From positions 91,919,062 to 91,983,061 of the forward strand of contig OY744604.1 in NCBI GenBank assembly GCA_963556255.1: a stretch of 64,000 nt of DNA, given 5' to 3'. The position numbers and the translations under genes are program-made. Numbering within the stretch: position 1 is the first letter of the stretch; every line of letters starts with the position of its first letter. Source of the stretch: Allolobophora icterica (taxonomy: Eukaryota > Annelida > Clitellata > Crassiclitellata > Lumbricidae). Positions 45,200 through 56,159 of this stretch are shown here, in pieces. The notes beneath the pieces were generated by a model, which was not told the origin of the DNA, made no database searches, and saw only the letters and a list, made by a program, of their open reading frames with translations.

Positions 45200-45995
45200 A
45201 TTAAATTTGATAATCTATAATTTTATTAGCGGACGAAGGTACAGTGAGTTCGCTAGTTGAAGTTGTTCAAGATTTGCTCTCGTGTCGGACTGGTAAAGTA
45301 GTTGTCCAGTTCGTACTTCGTTCTTTTTTCTTCTTCTTGATGGCTTTGACGATGCCCCAGCACGCAGTAGCCGCTCATCTATGGTGAGTCTCCACTTCTC
45401 CCTATCCTGTGCTCTCTGTGTAGCCTTGTGCACGGATAAGCCCATCTCCTTGCAGTCCTCTCGAATCCCATCAATGATCAATCCATTGCAACCTTGGTCT
45501 TCCCCTCCTGCGCTCTCCGTGTACTTATCCGTGTAGTGCTATATTCGGGTATCTTTCATTTCGCATTCTTGATATATGGCCGAAATAGAACAGTCTCCTT
45601 ATCCTTATCCTGGCCACAATGTCCTGCTGTATGTTCAATCTGCTGTGTCTCTCCGTATTTCTTATCCTGTCTCTTCTGGTGACTCCCACTATCGTTTTCG
45701 AACACCCTCAGTCGTCTTTTCTGCACCTCCCTCAATCTCCATGTCTCCGAGTTATACAATAATACATTTAGCACAAGTGTCTCATACACCTGTACTTTGG
45801 TGGTCCTGCTGATTTCCCTCGCACTCCACACCTTGTGTAGTGCCTGTAGCATTCCTGTTGCCAACCCAATTCTTCGTTCCACATCTTTCTCAGATTCGCC
45901 CTTCGCGTTGATATATCCTCCCAAGTATACCAATCCCCCTTTATCTCCGATGACGCTAGTGATCCTGGTAACATATTGAGTTGAGCGCGGGAGTA
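45200..45995 (-). pseudogene. RTE-like LINE, RT C-terminal remnant
   Basis: Minus strand: VYLGGYINAKGESEKDVERR, LATGMLQALHKVWSAREISR and VYETLVLNVLLYNSETWRLR. These match the post-YADD region of RTE/craft-type RTs (yLGs.it..g....ei..Ri..a......l.......s...K...y.s.v...llYg.EtW). The ending QRAQDREKWRLTIDERLL matches the usual 'aqdR..Wr' close. Frames are broken at about 45700 and 45480. Confidence 0.78.
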
Positions 45996-46044
45996 CGGCG
46001 AAGTGCCCGACTTAGCCTGAAAGTGTGGGTAGACTATCTGTTAA

Positions 46045-46276
46045 CCCAGTGTTTTTTTTCTAGAAAAAAAGGTTCCGAAACTGAACAATAGGTTCTGGAA
46101 CTTTAAAATGATAGAACCTACTTAAAAATAATCAGTGTTTTCTTCTAGAAAAAAGGTTTCGGAACTGAACAGTAAGTTTCGGAACTTATCAATTAACTAA
46201 AATCCCGAGAACAACGGAATTGGTGTTGGATTACAATACAACTGTAATTTGAATTCCTAAAAAAGTCGTCAAAGTT
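46045..46276. repeat. Two truncated copies of the 49562-49827 MITE end
   Basis: cagtgttttttttctagaaa (about 46051) and cagtgttttcttctagaaa (about 46133) start two copies of the left part of the 49562 MITE (ggttccgg-aacgga-type sequence). Neither has a right end. The piggyBac element at 46281 lies directly downstream. Confidence 0.65.
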
Positions 46277-46280
46277 TTAA

Positions 46281-48940
46281 CCCAGATATTCCCCACGTCC
46301 TACATGTAGGACAGTTAGTTTTCTGTTTATGCAATAATACATAATAACATCTCTGTGTTATATATACTCTTTTTCTTACAAGGAAGATGTACTTCCTGTA
46401 AGTTGTAATGTTTGTAGTTGACTTTGCTTGCGTTGTCATATCAGAGAAATAAACTTTCAATTCGAAGAAAAGCGGAATCTGAGAAATCGTCGATATGGCT
46501 AGAAAGAGGTGGGTGTACACTATTACATGCGAAAATTATAAATATTATAACTATTTCTAAATTACCTACAGCTATGAAGGTATGCATGAAAATTATTAGT
46601 CCTTTGTTAGTCAATATTACCAGGCTTTGGCAGGGATCGTTAGTACACCGTCCTACATGTAGGACACTGGGACTATGTACAACATATTAGTTGGAAATTG
46701 TTTGTCACTTCATCCAGTTTTTTTAGGGTCAGGGTTAGTTCCAGGGTTGGTATTAGGGTCATTTTTAACAGGTAGATCTGCCTAGTATGCCAATAGACAC
46801 ATTTTTATGTTCTTACTGTTGTTATATTTGTGGTATATAGTATTGGCTTACACACTAGTAACACAATGTATTAGAAATTTTTTTCTTGTATCTTTACAGA
46901 ATGTACAAACTTCATGAAGTGATGGCCATGCTGGAGGATGATCCAGATTCTGTGCCAGCTGCTGGAGTAGACATTGTTATACAGCCACCCGATAACGTAT
47001 GTGCAGAAGTAACTGATGAGGATTCAGGAGATGAGGAGACGGTAACCATAAACAACCTGCCTCCAAGTCAGTTGCGTGCCGATGCTGAGACGCAACGTCC
47101 ACCAGATGACGACAGCAGTACTGACAGCGATGATGATGCGCGTCACCTAGCTGCATCCAGTCTTCCTCCAGCAAAGAAGAAGATGAAGGTCTATACATGG
47201 AGAAAAGGTGATTTAGCGCTTTCTCCGATTACATCAAGGACTTGGAACCCTAAAGATGTCATTGAACTTAGGGAATCACCAGTTGACCTCTTTCTCACCT
47301 TCTTTGATGCTGAGGTCTTCGGCATGATCGTGACTCAAAGCAACAACTATGCAGCTCGCAAGAACAAGAATCTCGACATGACTGTTGAAGAGCTGAAATG
47401 CTTCATTGGAATTCTCCTTCTCAGTGGCTATGTTGAAGTACCGAGGCGCCGTATGTACTGGCAGCAGTCCGAAGACACGCACAACTCGTTGGTCGCTGCT
47501 GCAATGACTAGGAATCGCTTCGACGAAATTATGTCATGCCTTCACCTTACTGATAATGACCGTCTGGAAAAGACCGACAAGTTCGCCAAGGTGCGTCCGT
47601 TGTTTGATGAACTGAACAAGGCGTTCCTAGCAAATGGCCCACATGAAGAAAATCACAGTGTCGATGAAGCAATGGTGCCTTACTTTGGGCGGCATGGCTG
47701 CAAGCAGTTTATAAGAGGTAAACCGATTCGGTATGGATTCAAGTTATGGGTTGGTGCAACGCGACTCGGTTATGTCAACTGGATGGAGCCATATCAAGGG
47801 GCTGGTACAAGGATTGATCCAAAGTACAAAGATTTGGGTCTTGGAGCAGGCGTCATACTTCAATATGCTGACGTGATCTCTTCCATTGGCGATGATCCAT
47901 ACCATATCTTCTTCGACAATTTCTTCACATCGATACCATTGCTGGCAGAACTTTCACAACGGAAGCTGAAGGCAACAGGAACGATTCGGGAAAACAGAAC
48001 TTCAAAGTGTCCTCTTCAGGACACAAAAGCTATGAAGAAGACTGAACGCGGCTCATACGACTTTCGACTAGCGAAAGATGAGAACATTGTTGTTTGCAAA
48101 TGGAATGACAACAGCGTTGTGTCCATTGCCTCGAATGCATTATCTGTACGACCGACTCACAATGTTACCAGATACTCACAGAAGAAGAAAAAGAATATCA
48201 GCGTCACACAACCTCACCTTGTCCGCGTCTACAACGAAAACATGGGAGGCGTCGACCGCTGTGACCAAAATATCAGCCTGTACCGTATTTCAGCAAGAGG
48301 AAAGAAGTGGTACTTCCCTCTGATATGTCACTGTATCGATTTGGCTGAGCAAAATGCCTGGCAACTCCACAAAGCTCGCAAAGGATCACTGGATCATCTC
48401 CAGTTCCGCCGTCGCGTAGTAACCGCTCTACTGGAGACCAATCTCAAATCATCAAAGGGTGCAGGTAGACCGTCACAGACTGAACATGTCGACTCCAGAT
48501 ATGATCGATTAGACCATCTCGTGGAGCCGCAGGAGAAACAAACAAGATGTCGACACTGTCATCAAAAGTGCACCACTCGGTGCAGCAAGTGCAACATTGG
48601 TTTGCACGTGAAGTGTTTCATTGACTATCACAAGAAATAAACCAAGTCTAGATTAATTCTAGGCAGAACTCAAAATAGTCCTAATAATGTCATTTTCTGA
48701 TTTGTGAGGAAAATAGATCTACATTATTGCTGTAAACAAAAATCTATGATCATATTCATATTTGGAAACTGCATGTGTTGTGTGTTCCCAGCGTCCTACA
48801 TGTAGGACGGCTGATTTCTAAGTAACTACGTACAGCAAACATGAAAATACATTTTCCCCCTCTATTTTGTATTTATTTCTATCAGATTATTCACAGTAAT
48901 GCCTAAAACTATGAAAAAAAGGCCCGTGGGAACATCTGGG
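46281..48940 (+). mobile_element. Complete piggyBac element, TTAA flanks
   Basis: It starts CCCAGATATTCCCCACG and ends CGTGGGAACATCTGGG, giving imperfect inverted termini. TTAA is present at 46277-46280 and 48941-48944. It is 2660 bp long and encodes an uninterrupted transposase. Three copies of the palindrome GTCCTACATGTAGGAC lie at 46297-46312, 46650-46665 and 48793-48808, candidate internal transposase-binding sites. Among all elements in the window, this one has the strongest case for recent or continuing activity. Confidence 0.93.
46495..48640 (+). CDS. piggyBac transposase (two-exon model)
   Basis: The uninterrupted frame from ATG 46901 to TAA 48638-48640 gives 579 residues. The acidic N-terminus is followed by a DDE_Tnp_1_7-type transposase domain. 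The catalytic Asp are D255 (SVDEAM), D339 (FFDNFFTS) and D452 (MGGVDRCDQN). The Cys-rich C-terminal zinc-binding region runs from about residue 548 (CRHCHQKC...CSKC...HVKC). These are the expected piggyBac parts in order, at usual length. The sequence before 46901 (tttcttgtatctttacag) is a good acceptor. Joining it to ATGGCTAGAAAGAG (46495-46508, donor gtgggt) adds MARKR in frame, for a 584-residue protein. This 391-nt intron is inferred. The enzyme cuts at TTAA and moves the element in the nucleus. The AATAAA overlapping the stop codon may serve in polyadenylation. A host-domesticated gene is less likely because both termini are intact. Confidence 0.9.
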
Positions 48941-48944
48941 TTAA

Positions 48945-49553
48945 GTTTCCGGAAAAAGTAAGGATTTTAAAAAAATGTTTGGACGTCGGATGAAATTTCC
49001 CCCGACAAACCTTCCCCCGACAAATATTGTTTCCCCCCTCAGAAGAGGGGGACTAGATTAAAAACTGGGTAACTGGGGACTGATATCCGTTGACTGATTT
49101 CCATATGTGCGCGTGCGCCTACGCTGGTGACTCTTCTAGTTTCTGTTCATTGTATTACTTACTGGTAAATTTCTCTTCTTGGTGACATCATAACCTCATA
49201 TAGTCTGGCGCCTGAAACACCGAGTCGGGCTCCTCAGCTTTAAAAGGCCATTCTTAAGAGAGGTGACGGGAATCAGCCGTCAAGGTGCTGCTATGTAAGA
49301 GCACTTCTCGTTGGTCACAGGAACGGAATTCACATCTATAGCTGGATAGAATAATGGACCTATAGCTAAAGTATTGGTTTATAGCAATTTATCTTGACAA
49401 AAATGTAAATAAGAAGAAATAAGCAAATAAACTGACATAGCAAAAGAATTCAAAAAATTAATTTAAACGAAATAATTAAACAAATTGTTCATGTAAAATG
49501 AAAACAAAAATTCATAATATAAGGAAACTAGGCCTACAAATATGTTGTAAATA
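48945..49553. other. Intergenic, no gene seen
   Basis: C-rich repeated ttcccccgacaaa copies at about 48998-49040 resemble an eroded fold-back arm. Otherwise AT-rich. Confidence 0.5.
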
Positions 49554-49561
49554 AATACAAC

Positions 49562-49827
49562 CAGTGCTTTTTTTCTAGAAAAAAAAGGTTCCGGAACGGA
49601 GCAATAGGTTCCGGAACGGAATAATTTTGGACAGGCTAAAATCCCGCGAAAAACTGGATTGGGGGTTGGGAAGGGTCTCAGTAAACACTGAAAACAGTTC
49701 ACAACACTGAAATTAAATTAAAATAACTAAATTATTGTTTTTATTATTAAAATAAAATAAATATTTTTAGGCGCTGAAAAAAGTGCCGGAACACCGTTCC
49801 GGCGCGTTCCGGCTGAAAAAAGCACTG
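49562..49827. mobile_element. hAT-type MITE (CAGTGCTTTTTT ends), 8-bp TSD
   Basis: The ends CAGTGCTTTTTT and AAAAAAGCACTG are perfect inverted repeats, with AATACAAC on both sides (49554-49561 and 49828-49835). It has internal ggttccggaacgga copies. It is 266 bp and non-coding. Confidence 0.92.
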
Positions 49828-50439
49828 AATACAACTCCTATAGAAATTAAACCGTTTTAGTTAAATAAATTAATTACCTATTGATAAATAAAACTTTTCA
49901 CTAAAATCATTAATAATTGGCACTCATGTGATATATATGTTTTGCATATTCGATCTATTGAAAATCGCGTGTGTCAACTCTCACAACCGTAGAAAACCAT
50001 CTGCCGTAACGTTTGCATTTTCTACAAAAGTTGTAAATGTGCCACAGCAAATGATGCGACTTGTGCTTGGGAGCAGCTGTAAACTAGTCAAATCTAATCC
50101 AATGTAAATCTTATATTGACTTTTAAAGCGGCGTTTTCTTAGTGTCTAAGACAGTTGTTGTTGATCGCTTCGTCTGAAATCGCACTGAAAACCAATCCAT
50201 TGGAGAAGCCATGTTTCGAAGTCGTGGATACCGGCTTATCCACAGGCGGCTAATGAAAAGTCAGCGACGCGGATATGATAAGGTTAGGTCCCAAGTCCAT
50301 AAACTAAGGTAGGCTTACCATTTATTAGATGTATAATGTGTATATGTGTGGTAGATATCTATTGGGTTTTCCTTTTGTGTTTGCGCAAACCACAGCCCGT
50401 GTTCGAGATCACGTTTGGATCATTTGAGAGAACCGGTCT

Positions 50440-50960
50440 TAGATTACAATACAACTGAAATTTGATAATGTCCACCACACAAAGTTCAGAAGTGACTCAT
50501 TGATTTCGTGCAAACGTAACAGACTGGAATAGGCTATGTAAGTTTTCAGTTTTAAGCTAACTACAATCTCGGCAGGAGATCTGAGAAACTGAGGAAGTAG
50601 AGTGTTCCAAAATGGAGGACCAAGAACTCTGAATGAACGCCGGACAAAATACCGACTGGTCATTTCTCCTTGTTTCTTACTGTCCTCAAAACTGTTTTGC
50701 TCGACCGTGGTTTGAGACGCGCAATATAAACTGCTTTAATAATAATAAGAATAATAAAGACAAGGCGAGCACCAGGAACAAGATACTTTCCAGCAGATGT
50801 TGATCGAAGAGAGGATCGGCTTCTAATAGCTGTACAATGTGCAACCATAGGTGGGGAAACGATTTGCAAATGATGAAAACCAACTTGAAGCGCCTACGCT
50901 GGCTTACAGAAACCCAGTGTAGACAACAAAGATCAGGTATGATTCAATATGAGAGTCCAA
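50440..50960 (-). pseudogene. LINE 3' fragment (RT C-terminus)
   Basis: The minus-strand frame RYFVRRSFRVLGPPFWNTLL followed by PQFLRSPAEIVVSLKLKTYI is the CR1/L2-like ORF2 ending. The upstream frame is degenerate. Confidence 0.72.
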
Positions 50961-51745
50961 GACAGCCTTGGTTCCATTATTCTAGTTAGAAGAAGTCGGC
51001 CTTAGACAAATCGACATCCCGTCGACACTCCGAACTTTAACGATGAGATGCATTGGTTTCCCAGTCACTTGTAGTACACTCTTTAATCATCGAGTAATCA
51101 TTTCAACACTAGTGTGTTAATTGTCCCTGGGTTAAAGTTCTAGTAGGCCTACAATTATTAAGTAATGCCTCCGTCAACAGATATAAAACGAACTACTTAT
51201 CAAGTTGAATCGTTTAGGCGAACAATTGCGATCATAGTCTGTCTAGCGAGAAGCACATCTAAAGATTAATTGAAACCTTTGGATCGTGGACCACACCACT
51301 ACGTCTCGTAGACGTCCTTGGTATGCCGACATAATCTCTGATGATCCCACCTGTCATCTCACGTAGTCTAAAAGTGTTATAAATAGGTTTGTTTGGATGA
51401 GTGGCTGTCTACATAACTGTTGTCTGCCCTCGCTGTCCGTATGTTTGTTCGTTCCCCTTGGTTCTTGAATTAGAAAAATTCCGTGTAGGACAATATCCTT
51501 CGGACAAGAAAGCAATCAATGAGAACCCTACGTAATCTCATGACCAAAATCACAACAGGCAATATACGCCTTTCGACAAAAATTGAAACTGTCTGACTGG
51601 ACACTTACATACCATTTACGTTGTTTTCGTAAGCTTTGTGTAGGACTATTTGAGTGTTAAACTACCAACCACTACCTGAGCATGTCACTGGGCGAGCAAA
51701 GGTTATCTGCAGTCGGTATTTATAAGTAGTCTTATTTCGCGGATA

Positions 51746-51748
<3 letters not shown>

Positions 51749-51819
<71 letters not shown>

Positions 51820-51905
51820 TATATATATCATATATATATCATATATATATATAAATATATATATATATCTCATATATATATTCTCATATATATATATATA
51901 TATCT
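51749..51905. repeat. (AT)n microsatellite
   Basis: A long AT run broken by cat and ctc interruptions; next to the MITE at 51976. Confidence 0.95.
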
Positions 51906-51975
51906 GTATTTGTTGGGTACATTACGCTTGCCTCCTCATTACATGACCATCATACGAGAGGTTCTGTATTGTATC

Positions 51976-52634
51976 CATAGGCGTAGACTCTGGGGTGTCA
52001 GCCGGGGCACGTGCCCCCCCCCAATAATTGAGGAGCCGGGGCAATGCCACCCCAAAAATCGAGAGGAGAATTTCTTCAAATGTTAAAATATTATGTTTCA
52101 ATATAGACAAATTTCTTCAGAAACAGAAAAACAGAGACACAACTGAAATACTATCAGAAATTCATAATGAAAACAGATTTATTTTTATCTTCAATATCTT
52201 CAATATGAAACAAATTTATATGTAAACAAAACGCCCCATTTCAGATGCATTAACGTAACACCGGAAGCCTCTGCTGACTGTCCAAACCAGAGGTGAAAAA
52301 AGGTTTTTTATTTGGTTTTAAACAAAAAAAATAAAAATAAAATAAATTAATTTCTTATTTTTGTAGAAGTTAATTTTAATAACATCGATTTAATGATTTT
52401 GAATTTTCGGAAATCGCAACTGAATTAAACTGAGTTGGAGCTCTTGTTCGTGCTATTTTTCATGATTTTTATGATCCGAAATCCGAAAATCTTAAAAACA
52501 ACCAAAACAACAACAACCATAAAAACCAAAAAACAACAAGAGAAACAACTTTTCATCTCGAAAAAAATTGTTTTTCTTGCACCTCTGGTCTAGACCCCAT
52601 GCCCCCCAATATTTTGGACAAGTTTACGCCAGTG
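51976..52634. mobile_element. hAT-type MITE (CACTGGCGTA family), 8-bp TSD
   Basis: The ends CATAGGCGTAGA and TTTACGCCAGTG are imperfect inverted repeats. ATTGTATC flanks both sides (51968-51975 and 52635-52642). It is in the opposite orientation to 60507-61173, and the two share the interior (aatattatgtttcaatatag, gcattaacgtaacaccgg). Confidence 0.9.
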
Positions 52635-53029
52635 ATTGTATCGACCAATACAAGCGCGTACAAACCTCATCATACACGTACGTATATAATATAATAGCAA
52701 GCGCAAGGTCAATGGGTTTAGTATATATATACCAAAAGCATTTTTATACAATATCTCTGTCCCTTTTGTCCTAAATGTATTTATTTATAATTCAGGGCGC
52801 ACTGATCCTAAGTGTACAAAGGCATCTTTGGACAGTTCGACAGTACATTAATCAGTTTAAAAACAATCTGAATTGCAATTGAGATGTAAAACAAATTGCG
52901 ACAATTGTCAATTAATAAAATCGACGACGATGATTGTCTGATTGGCCTGATTGTCGTGAGTGTCCATGGGTCAAAGAGCAACACCGATAAGGTTCAGTTG
53001 ACATGGTCACAGAAAGATTAATCCTCGGT

Positions 53030-53114
53030 TTTAGTGATTGGACTTCATTCGTGAGTCGAGTCTAATTCGGTTAGGCTGTTTTGTTCAAAAGCTACGCAGA
53101 ACAAGACCATCCAG
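53030..53114 (+). promoter_or_regulatory. Candidate gene B 5' non-coding exon
   Basis: A purine-rich stretch ends ...gaccatccag followed by gtaagtgatg, an excellent splice donor at 53115. It lies upstream of the gene B start codon and could be the first 5' UTR exon. The 5' boundary is unknown and no TATA box is placed convincingly. Confidence 0.3.
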
Positions 53115-53164
53115 GTAAGTGATGTACCTGTGTGAAGAAATTTAATTTGAGTACAACAAATTAA

Positions 53165-53601
53165 GGGGCCGTCCATATATTACGTACGCAAAAATTCGGG
53201 AATATTGGACCCCCTGTCCGCAAGCGTACTTTTTTCCCCACCCCCTGCGTACGTACGCTTGACGCACACCCCTCCCCCCGAGAAGACCAGCCGCAGAAAT
53301 TGTCTGTCTGCACTTTAGGCCAGATTGAAGGATGAGTGAGGGCCAATATAGACAAATTATAGGTGTCTCGTTCACAGCACAGAATAACTGCACATGGCTT
53401 TTATATAATGTAATAAAATGCCATCGGACGACTATAGGACAATACAGAGTTATAAATAGGCTAATGTGGACGTCATAATAAGAAATTTATTTTGCGTACG
53501 TACACATTTTGCCACCCCCTCCCACCCGTCCGCACCCGTACGCAAAATCGCGAAAATCCGACCCCCTCCCCTCTTTGCGTACGTAATATGTGGATGGCCC
53601 C
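53165..53601. mobile_element. Harbinger-like MITE (GGGGCCGTCCATAT ends), TAA TSD
   Basis: The left end ggggccgtccatatattacg and the right end (complement) ggggccatccacatattacg are inverted repeats that continue as tacgcaaa. TAA lies outside both ends (53162-53164 and 53602-53604), which fits the 3-bp TWA duplication of PIF/Harbinger. The interior repeats gcgtacgtacgc-type sequence and has no transposase. Confidence 0.65.
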
Positions 53602-53639
53602 TAAATGAATACACTGCATCCGTGCGCAACAATTTTTAG

Positions 53640-54470
53640 TAATTATATCCACATTAAAGACGATCCATACTGGAAATAGGATATTAAAATATGCTGATGA
53701 CAGCTACCTACTAATACCCTCAGTAAATAGCGCCACCATCCCTGCCGAGCTAGAGCATGTAATAAATTGGGCGAAGACATGCTTTTTAAAAGTTAATCCT
53801 AAAAAGATGCAAGAGATGATCGTTAGAAGAGGCGAGGGATTGAGGGTATAACACCACCACCCATTCCGGGTGTGACCAGAGTAAATTCCATGAAGGTTTT
53901 GGGGGTAACAATCACAGACACCCTTAACTTTGAGACGCATATAGCCATATGTAGCAAGGCGAGACAATCTATGTATGCCCTGCGAATACTGAATGCCCAC
54001 GGGCTATTTGGCCCTCGGCTTTACGATATAGTGCGTGCAACCACGGTGGCTCGCTTGCTGTATGCATCCCCTGCATGGTGGGACTTTGCGAGCCAGACGG
54101 ACAGGGGTAAGCTTCAGTCTGTTATAAAAAGATTGATTCGTCATAAATACCTCCCCGGTGACAGTCAAACCTTTGAACAAATGTGCCTTAAAGCCGACAC
54201 TCGTCTGTTTACGACGGTTCTAGGAAATCCTGGCCATGTCCTCCACGAGCTACTTCCACCTAAAAAACTGTTGGCATATTCTCTCCGGCCCCGTTCTCAT
54301 GACCGTGTTTTACCAATAGCTGATAATAACATGAAAACACTTTTATATGTAGAATGCTGTATTCATATTGACTTGATGACAGTTGTTTATATGCTGTATG
54401 TACACCGGAGTGCGTCTTGCAGCCGGTAAAAATAAAGAATATACTTACTTACTTACTTACTTACTTAACA
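53640..54470 (+). pseudogene. LINE RT 3' part, CTTA-repeat tail
   Basis: Plus strand: RILKYADDSYLLIPSVNSA (about 53680-53740, catalytic YADD), then after a frameshift MKVLGVTITDTLNFETHI (about 53893-53945) and VARLLYASPAWWDFASQTDR. It ends VLHELLPPKKLLAYSLRPRS. A CTTA repeat follows (54443-54468). Its close relatives are 37235-38400 and 23585-24010. The 149 residues after the frameshift are open, so it is fairly young. Confidence 0.85.
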
Positions 54471-54599
54471 GCGATTTGGTTATGGAATTCATCCATACGC
54501 AAGAGTGATATGGCCAACTACTTGCCTATATCTAATGCAACGTTCTTGTCTAAAATTATTGAACTATTGTAACCTGTCAAATTACACTGCATGTGAATT

Positions 54600-55195
54600 C
54601 CAAAAGCTTGCACTAGTAAATTAGCCAGGCTTTGTGGAACCCACATCAATCATTCCTCCCCTCGTTCGCCTACTTTCGGATGTAAATATGATGGTGCCAT
54701 GGATAGGGCCAACGTTTTTTCAGTTGCGGAAATTGCAGGTAATTTCCTGTACACTTTCACTAAATGCGGCACTTGCCCTTGTTCATTCGTTTGTTTGTAC
54801 TAGGATTATATGCGAGATATGCTCCACTGGCTGTCTATTTTCCAAGGCATTGAATTTAAGATATCAGTGTTTGTCTGGCACACCGCCATTTAGGGAATGT
54901 GGGAGATTTGTTGCTTCACTTCGGCTTTGGCTGGCCGAGGAAATCTTCGTTCTGCATCTCGAGGTGAACTTATTGTTCCCTTTGCGCACACTTTGAAGTT
55001 GCAGCATCGTGCTTTTTCAGTGATCGGGCCGAGCACATGGAATAACCTTCCTTCAGATCTGCGTATCCTTTTAACTACGGTCTCCGCAAGTAGCTTTTAC
55101 AAGCACTTGAAAACTGTTCTTAATCGCAGGGCTGGCAGCGGCTCTGATAAGGTATTTTGAAGGGGCGCTATAAAGTTGTCTGAATGAAATGAATA
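54600..55195 (+). pseudogene. LINE 3' end, GAATGAAATGAATA tail
   Basis: Plus strand: LALVHSFVCTRI (about 54772-54807), then SASRGELIVPFAHTLKLQHR and AFSVIGPSTWNNLPSDLR, then FYKHLKTVL. The 3' end GGGGCGCTATAAAG is followed by gaatgaaatgaata, the shared tail of this group. Confidence 0.82.
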
Positions 55196-55494
55196 AAAAT
55201 ATGCACACGTATGTATATGCCTGTATATAGATATAGTAATATTTGCATAAATACGGACACAAACATGAAAGCGCTCAAACATCGAATGCACGCATATACT
55301 CGTGCTGAATTATCACGTAATATGGGCGCTTATTTGAGTCCAATATGTCTTTCACAATAGCAAAATAATTGGACTTGCAAACCTGTTCATTTTCATATAC
55401 GAAACATCGGCAGAATTAGACATCTATCTTGAAATGTCTTGATTCCACAAGATAGCGCTTTACTTCTTACTTGTCTCGATTACTTTAAATCATG

Positions 55495-55840
55495 TTTAAA
55501 CGGTATCACGCGCTGAATAGATGTTCTGATTCTTTTGCCGGCCCAAAGCTGTGGATTTCGCTGTTTCTGACCAGTCGGCAGGTTATATGTGGTCGTTTAA
55601 GTCAGGACTAAAACCTCATCTGTTTCGAATAGTTTACACCTTCCCCTTAGCGTGTCTACCGGTGTAGGCCTATGGCTTCTCACGGATCTTATATGCATGG
55701 TTATGTTCAATGGATTGCGATTTTGGAATGAGAGTTTGGTTACAAGTGACCACTAAGTAAACTTTGTAAATGTTCGAATTTAGATTATATATCATATTAC
55801 ACATGCAAAACAATAAAATTGTGATTTGATAATGGTCTTG
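55495..55840 (+). pseudogene. LINE 3' fragment
   Basis: A short FAGPKLWISLFLTSRQ-like sequence (about 55533-55580) matches the GP.lWNsLP ending of ORF2; the rest is decayed. Confidence 0.5.
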
Positions 55841-55853
55841 TTGTAAATTTCAG

Positions 55854-55900
55854 AGGTACACTTTGAAGCAGGACATATCTGAATAAACCGACTGGAAGAG
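55854..55900 (+). promoter_or_regulatory. Candidate internal 5' UTR exon of gene B
   Basis: 47 nt between a good acceptor (ttgtaaatttcag) and a consensus donor (gaagag|gtaagt at 55901), 187 bp before the gene B start codon. It has no in-frame ATG and so would be non-coding. Only the splice signals support it. Confidence 0.4.
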
Positions 55901-56086
55901 GTAAGTTTTTGGTTTAATACGCATTAAGACAGTCTACGTAGGAGAGTTTAAAACATATACATATACATTCAAATACAATTACATAAATACAAGCATAGGC
56001 CTACATACATATACACCTACACAAAAGGTGCATATATGCATACATAGGCTACATGTATACATACTTGTTACGATACGTTTTTAGAG

Positions 56087-56159
56087 ATGGGGTTTGCAAT
56101 CGCCATCCTCGTGTTTCTGGTAACAACCGCTGCTGCTCAGACAACTCCAAGCAACGCAG
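56087..56159 (+). CDS. Gene B exon: start codon and signal peptide
   Basis: 73 nt, ending in phase 1 before donor gtgacg at 56160. It encodes MGFAIAILVFLVTTAAAQ followed by TTPSNA: a hydrophobic core of about 15 residues and an Ala-x-Ala-type cleavage site near AAA-QT. The phase fits the CUB exon at 57571. An acceptor (gatacgtttttag) lies just before the ATG, so an upstream non-coding exon is likely. Confidence 0.85.
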
